27,000 bases of DNA from Oppiella nova. Taxonomy: Eukaryota > Arthropoda > Arachnida > Sarcoptiformes > Oppiidae. The number at the start of each line of letters is the position of its first letter. Within the stretch, counting starts at the first letter, position 1. The stretch lies in the NCBI GenBank assembly GCA_905397405.1, contig CAJPVJ010000304.1, forward strand, positions 1,745-28,744, given 5' to 3'. Made by a program: the position numbers and the translations under genes. Shown one piece after another: positions 1 to 8,620 of the stretch. The notes below the pieces were generated by a model. The model did not search any database. It was not told where the DNA came from and saw nothing but the letters and a program-made list of their open reading frames with translations.

Positions 1-579
1 CGAACTTCTTGTGCTCCGCCTCTTCCTCTTCGCGCCGCTTTTGTTCCAACGCTTCTCTCATTTCAGTCGCCTTTCGCTCCGACAGACGATTAATCCAATC
101 GATGGCCACCGACACCATTGTGAACGTCATCACCACTCCTATGCTGCTGTTGCCCTCCGTGTCCAACAGGTCCAGCAGTTCCCGTTCGTCGATGTCATCC
201 AAATTGGCTGAATCTGTGATCTCGATCTCTGGAAGTGTATCCGGATATGTGTCTGGAAAGCGGAACTGCAGCACCACTTCATCTGCCAATCAAATCAAAC
301 ACTCAATCACATCATAATCAATAGTTCTTCAGAGCATTTGATCCGTACATATGTTGTCCGAAATGGTGTCCCCATTAACGTCCACATTGTTCTGTGGGTC
401 AGACTTCAATGATACCGTAAACTTGGGATATGGTGTCCGACTGACCACTGGATTGTTAGGATGAAGACAAGGTTAGTAATAATCATCACCACAACTGATC
501 CACACATACCTTCTAATTCATTGGAGTAAATCGCTTCCAAAGCCTCCAATTCGTTGGTCTGTTCTTCGGTGTAATTCAT
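1..579 (-). CDS. RWDD1: RWD domain-containing protein 1 homologue, 5' part (three exons, partial)
   Basis: RWDD1 (DFRP2/GIR2 family) binds and stabilises the DRG2-type developmentally regulated GTPase in the cytoplasm. I read exons 579-510, 447-349 and 282-1 on the minus strand. The introns are 62 and 66 bases long, with GT-AG ends and consistent frame (phase 1 at both junctions). The start at 579 gives MNYTEEQTNELEALEAIYSN, which matches the family N-terminus (EEQxNELEALExIY), and has G at -3. An RWD fold follows: a beta-strand region (KFTVSLKS), the FRFPDTYPDTLPEIEI stretch typical of RWD domains, then an acidic segment and a helix (MTFTMVSVAIDWINRLSE). A charged coiled coil (EALEQKRREEEEAEHKKF) runs to the window edge. 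About 150 residues are present out of roughly 240 in the family, so the C-terminal DRG-binding part lies outside. The next gene diverges, with 638 bases between the two start codons. Confidence 0.9.
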
Positions 580-1004
580 GTCTTCTGATAATCGTCTTCT
601 CGTATGTATTCCTCGATATATCAACGCATGTCTGATGTGGTAATTAATGTGACAAATGGTATGTAAATTGTGTCCAAACTGATGATCATTGACTGAAGTG
701 TGCAGTGAATGTCAAACACGTGTAAACATTGGATCACTATTTTGTTAGACTAATGCATTTACACTTACAGTACAATCCAATGATTAGATTTGTAGAGATT
801 ATTCATATTCTTATAATAGGATTAAGCACTCAATTGTCGACAAAAGTATTCTCAATGAGAAATTAAAACAGAATAAATAGTTACTATTTGAGGAGTTGTT
901 TATGAAGTTTATCATTAAAATTATATGAGGGGGCAATAAATGTTTGTTTATTAGTGACAGCATATATGAATGATTCAATTTAAATATTTTAAAATCTAAG
1001 CGTT

Positions 1005-1047
1005 GATTGGCGGTTATGTAAGGGCACGTGACCTCACGTTAACCAAT
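1005..1047. promoter_or_regulatory. Candidate divergent promoter core: inverted CCAAT, E-box, CCAAT
   Basis: Between the divergent RWDD1 gene and the gene starting at 1218 lie an ATTGG (inverted CCAAT box) at 1006-1010, a CACGTGAC E-box at 1025-1032 and a forward CCAAT at 1043-1047. CCAAT boxes in both orientations around an E-box are a common layout of bidirectional housekeeping promoters. The motifs are visible, but their function is inferred. The rest of the 580-1217 gap is AT-rich and shows nothing else I can name. Confidence 0.4.
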
Positions 1048-1217
1048 AGTAAGCAATAGTGTATTTGTATGAAAAATTACAGTCATTTTGTGTGAAATTC
1101 ATTCACTGTTGAGGTTATGGTTAGTAAACCCATTGAGTGATTACTGATTGCCATTTCGTTGTTTGTCACCAAATTGATCCATAAGTGATAGACAAGTGTC
1201 CACTAGTAGTGGTAGTT

Positions 1218-2330
1218 ATGGCAAAACGACAGCCAAGTAGTCATCGAAAGCGTAAACCCGTAGCGAAAGAGGTGACAGAAAGTGGTCGACAGACTCGGAG
1301 TCGTAAGATAACGATAGCCGTGACCACTGAAGCAGAGGTGTCTTCGTCGCCATCACCGGTAAAGGAGGATCTGTGCCAATACTACCCGACCCGCAAACGA
1401 AGTCAGCCGTCGCCCAGAATTACTGTTAAATTCACTCGACTTAAGAGTCCGCCGAAAGTGAAGACATTGTTGTCGACCGAGACGTTCATCGGTTATGGCG
1501 ATGATGTCGACGATGACCACGAGTTAGTGGTTGTCGAGAGGTTTGCCATCAATAACAGCAAACAAACAGCTGGTGAGGGTGTGAATGGTGTGATTGGCGC
1601 CAATAAGTCAACCGCTTGTGATGATGTCCACAGTTTGCTGACCACATGGAAGTCCTGCACGACTGATGATAATGACGATGACGTGTGTGACCAAAATGGT
1701 GGTCAGTCTAGTGGTGGTGCTGAAGGTGTACCACAGATGGAGATAATGACTGACGCGTTGACAGCACTGAAACCATTTGAGAAGACTTTTGGTGACAATT
1801 CTGATAATAATTTGGATAATGAGAGCATTGATAGAAACAATGAGATTGTGTCCGATTTGTGTGACATTGAAGTTGATGTTCAGATGGCAAGTGATTCAGA
1901 TGTGCGTAAAGTGAATGGCAATGATTGTGGTGATGATGAGGATGTGTTCGACGACTCTTTGGATGAAATGCTGTCTCAGTACGACTTCCCACCGCCACAG
2001 CCCACAGATAACAACCAAAAGGATGTGATTGAAGTGAATGATGTCCACAACGATGTCAAAGAACTTAATGGTGTCGACAGTAATGTGAATGAAGCCAATG
2101 GTGTGGACAACGATGTGATTGATGCGGAGGAATGGGACGATGGTTTCGAGTCGGACGACGAGTTCGAGAGAATGATAACTCAATTGCCAACCGAAGCACT
2201 GATGGGTAGAAGTGATTCCGGTTTGGAAACCACTCGTATGAACGCCAGTACCGCGTCGACCACCAGTTCCTCATCCGATACCAGTTTAATGACACTTTCG
2301 CAGATGATTGCGCTTATAAACAGTCAATGA
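1218..2330 (+). CDS. Acidic disordered nuclear-type protein with a PIP-box/PIP-degron-like motif (unassigned)
   Basis: An intronless reading frame of 370 residues. The start is the ATG at 1218 (G at -3 and +4). The open frame runs 11 codons further upstream to a GTG but has no earlier ATG. The N-terminus is strongly basic (SHRKRKP, QTRSRK), suggesting a nuclear localisation signal. Residues 49-61 read KEDLCQYYPTRKR: Leu at position 4 and Tyr-Tyr at positions 7-8 of a PIP-box, with a basic residue at +4, as in CRL4-Cdt2 degrons of the Set8/p21 kind. Position 1 is Lys instead of Gln, and the Thr-Asp that usually precedes the aromatic pair is absent. The rest is Asp/Asn/Ser-rich and probably disordered, with acidic patches (VFDDSLDEMLSQYDF, EEWDDGFESDDEFERM) and a Ser/Thr tail. 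I recognise no folded domain. ETAA1-like or another replication-associated protein is possible, but I cannot show it. It converges on AMN1. Confidence 0.75.
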   Translation: MAKRQPSSHRKRKPVAKEVTESGRQTRSRKITIAVTTEAEVSSSPSPVKEDLCQYYPTRKRSQPSPRITVKFTRLKSPPKVKTLLSTETFIGYGDDVDDDHELVVVERFAINNSKQTAGEGVNGVIGANKSTACDDVHSLLTTWKSCTTDDNDDDVCDQNGGQSSGGAEGVPQMEIMTDALTALKPFEKTFGDNSDNNLDNESIDRNNEIVSDLCDIEVDVQMASDSDVRKVNGNDCGDDEDVFDDSLDEMLSQYDFPPPQPTDNNQKDVIEVNDVHNDVKELNGVDSNVNEANGVDNDVIDAEEWDDGFESDDEFERMITQLPTEALMGRSDSGLETTRMNASTASTTSSSSDTSLMTLSQMIALINSQ

Positions 2331-3235
2331 GTTTAGTTATACCGTAGTCTACCGTTTATATACACATCCCGTTCCTATGAATCACTTTATTTTATACTTT
2401 ATCATTAAGTTTTGTTTTTTGTCCACTTTATAAGTCAATTATCTCACAATTGAATGGTAGGCCATTAGGACCAGCTTTAGATTGGGTTTTGGTTCATATG
2501 AAAAGTACCAATGAATGAATGAACTCATTAATTGTGTAATGTTTGCCTGGCTGCTTCTAATCGCCTAGCATTCAATTATATCAAATCATTTGATGTCAAA
2601 AAGCATTTCTTTATATTATTTTTAATGCAATTTATATTTTTGTTATGACATACTGTAAGATCTCAATTTCATGATTTATATGATTAAACTATTATTATAA
2701 TCATTTTGTACCAGATACTAGCAAATTGCGTTAATTTACATCTGAATTAATATTGAAATTATGTATGGAAATTGAAAGTAGATTATGAACTAAGACTTAG
2801 TTACTAAGTAGACTCTACTTGCTATTACGGTAATAGAAGTTTGTATTGTACCGTAATCGTTTTCTTCGTTAATGATAATAATTTTTAATTTTAGTCTTAC
2901 CGTAATATTTAGTACAAAGAAATTTACAAGTAATTTAATTACTATTAGTAATAGTCTATTACCATGACAATTGTAACCCGGGTATCAATAATACAATCTA
3001 AAGGTAATAGCCAAGCAAAACATTCAATTAAATTAACAAATATACTGTACAATAATTTACAATTTTATTCACATTTCATATAAAATAAAATAATTGTCGA
3101 CAAATCAATTGGTAATATCAAGGGATTAGTTTATAAAAACAATAAATGGTATAAAACTGTGTTTTAAAACTTTTTAGAAACGTTTAAACAATAAATTAGT
3201 CGATAATAAGATCTATATTACAGAGGAATCTGAGG
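2331..3235. other. Convergent intergenic region with 3' UTRs
   Basis: About 900 AT-rich bases between the stops of the 370-residue gene (plus) and AMN1 (minus); no coding signal is seen. It contains a near-palindrome, CTATTACGGTAATAG at 2822-2836 (7-base arms around one base). Its half-motif recurs as TACCGTAAT near 2849 and 2898. An ATTAAA at about 2683 could serve the plus-strand gene. Confidence 0.6.
3064..3069 (-). promoter_or_regulatory. Candidate AMN1 polyadenylation signal
   Basis: TTTATT on the plus strand reads AATAAA on the minus strand, about 170 bases past the AMN1 stop codon. In DNA this AT-rich the hexamer can occur by chance. Confidence 0.35.
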
Positions 3236-4024
3236 CTAGACTTCAAACCTGATATTCAGTGGTCGAGTGATCACTTCATAGAAGGACTCCATCGTAGCTC
3301 TGGTGCCGTTGAAGCAAAATATGTCCAGTTTTGGGCAACAGTTGACCAATTGTTGAACACTGGTTACCGTCACATACGAGCACTCGTTGACCAGTAGTTC
3401 CCTAATATTCTTAGAGCAGACACCCGATGCGAAATAGCAGAGTCCGTCGTCCGATATAGGCGTCCGACTCATGTCCAGACTCCTCAGGTGTGGACAGTTG
3501 TCTGCAATCAATTTGACGGCTCTGTCTGTAATACTACAGCCGCACAGTTGCAGTACCTGTAGGTGCGGACAGTTTTGCGTAATACTGTCCACCACTGAAT
3601 CGTTGACTTCAATACAGTTACTAAGCCTCAACTCCTCTAAACCGCTGCACACAGTGAACAGTGGGGTCAGTGCGGGCGCCGACACCATATTATAGTTGGA
3701 AATACGGGCGCCTAAGTCCAGGTACTTAAGCCTATGACAGTGCCGTCTAATCAAATTGACGGTGAAATCACTTTTTAAGCAGTCGTTCAGATTTAAGACA
3801 ATGAGTTCATTGGTTATGAGATAAGGGATGTTCTCATCGCTCAAGAGTTGCCTTTTAGACAAATCTCCGACCAGTCGAGCCTTCAGAGTGGCCGGCAGTT
3901 CGCTAATCATTTGCCAATACTTTTGCCACTCAAACAGCCGGCGCTTGGCGTCACATTTGGAGCATACGTTGAACACCGCTCTGAAACTGATGTCCAATAA
4001 AGACAATGGTTTTGTGGAATTCAT
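3236..4024 (-). CDS. AMN1: AMN1-type leucine-rich-repeat protein
   Basis: A single-exon frame of 262 residues starting at an ATG at 4024; animal AMN1 proteins are about 258 residues. The N-terminus (LLDISFRAVFNVCSKC, then LPATLKARLVGDLSKRQLLSDENI) follows the AMN1 pattern of a short helical head, with no clear F-box. From about residue 70 there are cysteine-containing LRRs of the SKP2/FBXL type: LVLNLNDC-like, LKYLDLG, LEELRLSNCIEVNDSVV, LQVLQLCGCSITDRAV, LRSLDMSRTPISDDGL, IRELLVNECSYVTVTSV and LDIFCFNGT. In yeast Amn1 antagonises the mitotic exit network; the animal role is less defined, and a ubiquitin-ligase adaptor function is inferred from the fold. It lies 183 bases downstream of the GFM2 stop on the same strand. 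The alternative assignment is another FBXL-like LRR protein that has lost its F-box. Confidence 0.85.
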   Translation of the reverse strand: MNSTKPLSLLDISFRAVFNVCSKCDAKRRLFEWQKYWQMISELPATLKARLVGDLSKRQLLSDENIPYLITNELIVLNLNDCLKSDFTVNLIRRHCHRLKYLDLGARISNYNMVSAPALTPLFTVCSGLEELRLSNCIEVNDSVVDSITQNCPHLQVLQLCGCSITDRAVKLIADNCPHLRSLDMSRTPISDDGLCYFASGVCSKNIRELLVNECSYVTVTSVQQLVNCCPKLDIFCFNGTRATMESFYEVITRPLNIRFEV

Positions 4025-4087
4025 TAGTGGTTTATCTGTTATGAAAATTAATTGCCAAACAAATCAATTATAATATAATTTATGAGA

Positions 4088-4093
4088 TTTATT
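4088..4093 (-). promoter_or_regulatory. Candidate GFM2 polyadenylation signal
   Basis: Minus-strand AATAAA (TTTATT on plus) lies 115 bases after the GFM2 stop and before the AMN1 start. This suggests that the two same-strand genes, only 183 bases apart, make separate transcripts. Confidence 0.4.
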
Positions 4094-4207
4094 ATTAATT
4101 AATTAAAAATTAGTCTATTTTAAGTACTAAATTATATAATCTAAACAATTATCGTCTAATTTCTGATGAACACAACCTCATGAGTGATACGAATATCTAT
4201 TATCACA

Positions 4208-6594
4208 TTAATTGACACTAAAACCAGAGGTTCGTTGTATGGCTTTGTGTTGGTCGGCATCACTCATGTGACGATAAGACTCGAAATGCATCGAAAAACT
4301 AGCGGTTCCTGAGGTGAGAGTTCGAACAAACGTGGAATAATTGATTAGATCTGATAGAGGGGTCACTGCGTTCACCACTTGGAGGTCACCCTTTGAGCTC
4401 ATGTCACCGATTTGTGATCTTCTCACCGAAAGGTCACTAATAATGGCTCCGATATATTGCTCGGGAGTTGTGATCTCGAGACTCATGTAAGGCTCGAGCA
4501 GTTGCGGAGAAGCCTTCTTCAGACAATTGGTCACACATTGATTGACAGTCGATATAATCATAGGAATGGTTGTGCGGGATGTGGTCTCAAACCATAGCAA
4601 ATCGACGGCAACATCCATGACAGGGAACGACAGTATGGGACCAAAATCGAGTCCATTTTGTACACCGGCTTCTATAGCCTTCAAGTGGTCGGCCCTTAGT
4701 TTTCCCAAATCATTGTCTTTGGTGACCACAACGCGAACCAATTCACTCGTCAACCACTTCTTCACTGACTTTGGACTCAATTGTAGTGTTATTTTGATTC
4801 GATTCTTATTTCCACCGATTATTTTGTTCACATCCAGTGTCTCGTGGTGTCTCAGTCGCTAACAGAGGGCTATACTGTGGACTTCCCCAGGCTCTATACG
4901 CAGGTGAGGCATGAGTAAGTCATATGCTAGAAACTAGTGGACTAATCTCCTATAGTTCTGTATTTCATAATCCGATTAAGGTATAAGTTGTGCTGTAATA
5001 GTAGCACAAGTACTGTACCTCTATATGCAGTTCTCCCATCCCTTTGATCACTGTCTGTCCCGACTCTTTATCGGACAGTACTTTAAAGGACGGGTCCTCT
5101 CTCTGCAAGTGAGCCAATGCTAACTCCAAGTCCTTTAACTTGGAGAGTGAGGGCGACTCTATGGAGCAGTAGAATACGGGTTCGGGCACTGATAGGCCAC
5201 CAAATACTGGCTCAATGTCTGTCCGCTTTTGTTCAAACATGCGTTTCGCCTGTTGTGTGAAATTGAAATACAATTTTATAAATATTTTTAAATGTTATGA
5301 ATACAAGACTCACGTCATTGGCCACCGACTGGGATGTGACTAACGTATCGCCGGTAATGGTGTGCGAGAGACCGGTAACGACCGCTATATTACCGGCGCT
5401 GACGCGAGAAACTTCTCGAAAGTCATCCGCAAAAGCGACGAATAGTTTATGAATTTTCTCGGATTTGTCGCGATTTATATTAAACATGGATTGCCCGGCC
5501 TTTAAGTCGCCGGAGTATAGGCGCACAAAGGTCACACAACCCAACCTTTTGTCGAAAATAATTTTGAAGGCAAAGGCACACAATTGGCCCGAATATAGGG
5601 CCTGTATTTGTCGTACTTTTTCTAAAGGACTCGGAAAGTAGCGACAAATGGAGTCCAGAAGCAACTGAACGCCTGTATTCTTATAGGAACTGCCGCACAG
5701 CACAGGAAAGCCTAGTTGTCTGATAGTGACCCGCCTCACAGCGTTCTGCACCGACTGTACGCTAATGTCTGCGACAGTACTGGCGCTCAGTATCTCTTCG
5801 GATAACTTGTCGTCTAAATCACTGATAGAACCGATCAGTTCTTCGCGAAGATTCTGTGCTTTAGTGAACATATCATCACTCGATGTCAATGGAGTGGTAA
5901 TAAACTCTTTGCCGTCGCTGTCATCGCGAGGCCAGACGTGTCTCTCCATAGACACCAAATCGATGACACCGTTAAATGCCTTTCCTGTGCCTAACGGCAC
6001 GTGTATTGGCAATGGTTTTGCACACAATTTTCGTTCAATACTATGAATACAATCTTCAAAAACTGCAGAATTCTTATCCATTTTATTCAAATAGACAATC
6101 CTAGGGATGGCGTACCGGTGCGCCTGTGACCACACCGTCAGTGTCTGTGCCTCTACACCGGCCGACGCGTCCAGTATAGTGACGGCCCCGTCCAGTACAC
6201 TGAGAGCCCGTTCCACCTCTACGGTAAAGTCCACGTGGCCGGGGGTGTCGATGAGGTTCACGCGATGCCCTTTCCAGTGAAAGGTGGTGGAGGCGGACGT
6301 GATAGTGATACCCCTTTCCCTTTCCAACGACATGTAGTCCATGACAGTGTCTCCGTCGTGCACTTCGCCCATAATGTCGGTGCCGCCCGAGTAGTACAGC
6401 ATCCGCTCTGTCGTAGTGGTCTTTCCGGCGTCGATGTGGGCTATTATGCCGACGTTACGGGTGCGCCGGGGGTCGTGATCCGCCTCCCATTGGGCGCCCA
6501 CTCCCGACGCCCCCGCACGACGTGTGGAGCCGTAAGACCTCTTCAGTGAATGCATAAACTTTTGACAACATTTGCGGTTTGTTTGCAAATACAT
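4208..6594 (-). CDS. GFM2: Mitochondrial ribosome-releasing elongation factor G2
   Basis: GFM2 (mtEF-G2/RRF2mt) is a GTPase that splits mitochondrial ribosomes with the recycling factor. Exons on minus: 6594-5314, 5249-5019 and 4858-4208, all joined in phase 0, giving about 720 residues against about 780 in vertebrates. The start at 6594 (MYLQTNRKCCQKFMHSLKRS) gives a basic, acid-poor mitochondrial presequence; the frame upstream has only a GTG. Seen are the P-loop AHIDAGKTT (52-60), switch RGITI (94-98), DTPGH (116-120), NKMD (170-173), the domain II barrel, domain III ending GMGELHIE, and a C-terminal domain with YSTFVRTLTSGTASF, a hallmark of this family. Oddity: the stretch after HIE (the HDR...LGPLQVAYRE region at the start of domain IV) is missing. 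The only frame-keeping splice I find skips it, and reading from 4933 instead hits a TAG at 4861-4859. This may be a real deletion, an assembly error or decay. Confidence 0.88.
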
Positions 6595-7803
6595 AGATCT
6601 GATTGTGCGAGAAGTGAGTGTTTGTCGCAAATTAATTAAGTTTTCATTTGTCACACGTTTTTATGTTACATATTATTATAAGCAGTGTTTTCATCAAATG
6701 AGACAAACTATTAGCGCAAATAAAGTGTCATTTATTTGTTTGTTTCAAGCGATTATCACTCAAATCAAAGCAATTGTTTTCTGACCACACCTTTGCTTAC
6801 CATTGGGTTTGTGTTCAACAAAATACAGACTATAATTAAATCTCACTTTTATCTCAATTATAGTTTTATAAATTACTAAATATATACATGTATCATATAT
6901 GTTAATTATAATTAATGTTAACTTTGTAAATTACCAAACATTAAAAATGCATTACTTTTAAATAGTCTACTATTTTAATCGTATAATTAAAATTATATTA
7001 CCGGTATATATAATATAATAGCTATTATAGGCTTATTATTAATTCATAAATAAATGTATTAATAAATCAAAACATGACTTACATTTAGTTAATTAATTCA
7101 GTGTTTGTATTATTAAACATTAAACACGTGTTTTGAATGCAGTTATCTGTCATTGATTTTAATGTTATTTTTCAAAACACTAAAATTTCAATCAAAATTA
7201 ATATTATTACTAATATTATATTTGTTTATTTATTGAGTAACTGATTTAAAGTCAACACAATAATTGTCATTAAAACACAATACAAATGCATTTATTGACA
7301 ATTTGTTTACACATTGAGTCTCTGTTTTGTTTACCATTTGTAATGATAGCGATGTTTAAGGCAATGGGAGACAACAGTAGCGCCAATACTGTCGTATCGA
7401 TTCCTAAACAGTATATCAAATATATGGCAAACAATACGTGACAATAGGTGTCACTATAAACTGTCATTCATATGATTGTCACAAAGTTTTGGCTAAAAAT
7501 AGCAATGATTTCAGTGTTCATGTGAATCATCCCTTCAGTCCATTGAGTGCTTGCATTCAGTAAATTACAAACATTTTTGTGGCTTTTTATCGTTAAAAAA
7601 ACTTTGAATTAATTGTAATTTTATGACACAATTAGTTGTAGTAATGATTGGATGTATTTGTTTGAATGAATACACATTAATATATATGAATACAGCTATT
7701 AATTAGCGAAATGTATGAATGAATTGCAAAACCGTATTAATTAGCGTTAAATGCCTTCATATCTCATGATTACTATATTTACTATTATTTGTGTTTAAAT
7801 GAA
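6595..7803. other. Divergent intergenic region between GFM2 and EMRE
   Basis: About 1.2 kb of AT-rich DNA upstream of two nuclear-encoded mitochondrial genes. It includes a 12-base perfect palindrome with a central E-box (7122-7133), and a less AT-rich island at 7270-7470 with short open frames on both strands. Otherwise I see nothing definite. Confidence 0.55.
7122..7133. promoter_or_regulatory. Palindromic E-box (AAACACGTGTTT)
   Basis: A perfect 12-base palindrome around CACGTG lies in the shared upstream region of GFM2 and EMRE. bHLH-ZIP factors of the USF/Myc kind bind such sites. Its position fits a regulatory role, but that is an inference. Confidence 0.3.
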
Positions 7804-8364
7804 ATGCAATTAAATTTAGTTCACAATAGTATACATCGACTCACAAGTTATGGATTCAAGACAACTGTGCTTAACATTAGACGCCATCCACTACTGCGAG
7901 ACATCCACTGTCTTAACACTTACCACAATCTCATCGCCAGAAACACATTTATGACATCCAATGGTAGCCGCAAACGAGTGGTTATGTGGACTATATTTAG
8001 AGACAAATGCTTTTTACGGCAAAAGTCTTGTAATAATACGACAATTAACAGGCGATTGACATCAATATCATCGCCAATACGACAGCAACTGAACGACGGC
8101 TCAAAGTCTTCGTCGACGGGCGGCGCCGATGAGCCGACCGGTGGTGTGAACTACTCCTCCGGAAGTGATACGACTTCTGGTGAGCTGACCAGTGATGACG
8201 AGGACCTGTTCCACGAGCCGCCGAAGGTTAGGTTCGGGCTGTTGAAGGTGGCGCTCACCATAATGGCCGGCACTTACGCCGGAGCCATGTTTGCCATGTT
8301 TGGCGCCAATGTGTTGGAAGAGTTCGAGATATTCGTGAAGGGAGACGACGAGGACGACGACTGA
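7804..8364 (+). CDS. SMDT1: Essential MCU regulator (EMRE), mitochondrial
   Basis: EMRE is a single-pass inner-membrane protein that holds the MCU pore open and links it to MICU1/MICU2 for mitochondrial calcium uptake. The last 43 residues align without gaps to animal EMRE: FGLLKV, one membrane helix at about 146-171, LEEFEIFV, then the acidic tail DDEDDD that contacts MICU1. A proline pair (EPPKVRFG) precedes the helix, as the family requires. The helix motif GxxxS reads GAMFA (160-164), so Ser is Ala. Starting at 7804 (G at -3) the protein has 186 residues; a start at 7951 would give 137. Both exceed the vertebrate length of about 107. The N-terminus is basic (HRLTSYGFKTTVLNIRRH; later SRKRVVMW) and fits a presequence. 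Before the membrane segment there is a Ser/Gly/acidic linker. No intron is needed within this frame. It diverges from GFM2. Confidence 0.9.
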   Translation: MQLNLVHNSIHRLTSYGFKTTVLNIRRHPLLRDIHCLNTYHNLIARNTFMTSNGSRKRVVMWTIFRDKCFLRQKSCNNTTINRRLTSISSPIRQQLNDGSKSSSTGGADEPTGGVNYSSGSDTTSGELTSDDEDLFHEPPKVRFGLLKVALTIMAGTYAGAMFAMFGANVLEEFEIFVKGDDEDDD

Positions 8365-8620
8365 CCACCACTTCATATCATTACCATCGATGAGATCTGT
8401 TGTGTTGACGCAGTAGTGGTCACTCACGCCCAATGGACACCATTACCATCGATGGCATAAGTGATATTGGATAGTATTGGTGGTGATTGACCACTCGCTC
8501 ACATCTGTGCCATCGATGGTGTCCTTAGTGTTGGACAGTGTTTGTGTTGAGTGACATCCAGTGATTGCTGTTACCATCGATGGTATCCGTAGTGGTGGAT
8601 AGTCTTCTTGTGGCCACAAC
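8364..8620. repeat. Degenerate tandem repeat of about 64 bases downstream of EMRE
   Basis: Four copies of the anchor CCATCGATG begin at 8384, 8446, 8510 and 8574, spaced 62, 64 and 64 bases. Shared surrounding words are TTACCATCGATGG, a GTAGTGGTGGATAGT-like block and a GAGTGACCACT-like block. The array starts at the EMRE stop codon, so it probably forms the 3' UTR. It is far less AT-rich than the DNA after it. Confidence 0.8.

Noticed and set aside
406-624. Continuous 72-codon frame covering the RWDD1 first exon
   Set aside because: It starts before the family N-terminus and reads through a GT-AG intron; only 579-510 is coding here.
1708-2295. Three open frames on the minus strand opposite the 370-residue protein
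   Set aside because: They are His/Arg-rich mirror images of the Asp/Val/Asn-rich coding strand and have no independent signal.
5233-6654. Longer version of the GFM2 first exon
   Set aside because: The upstream start is a GTG and the 3' end reads into the intron; the ATG at 6594 and the donor at 5314 fit better.
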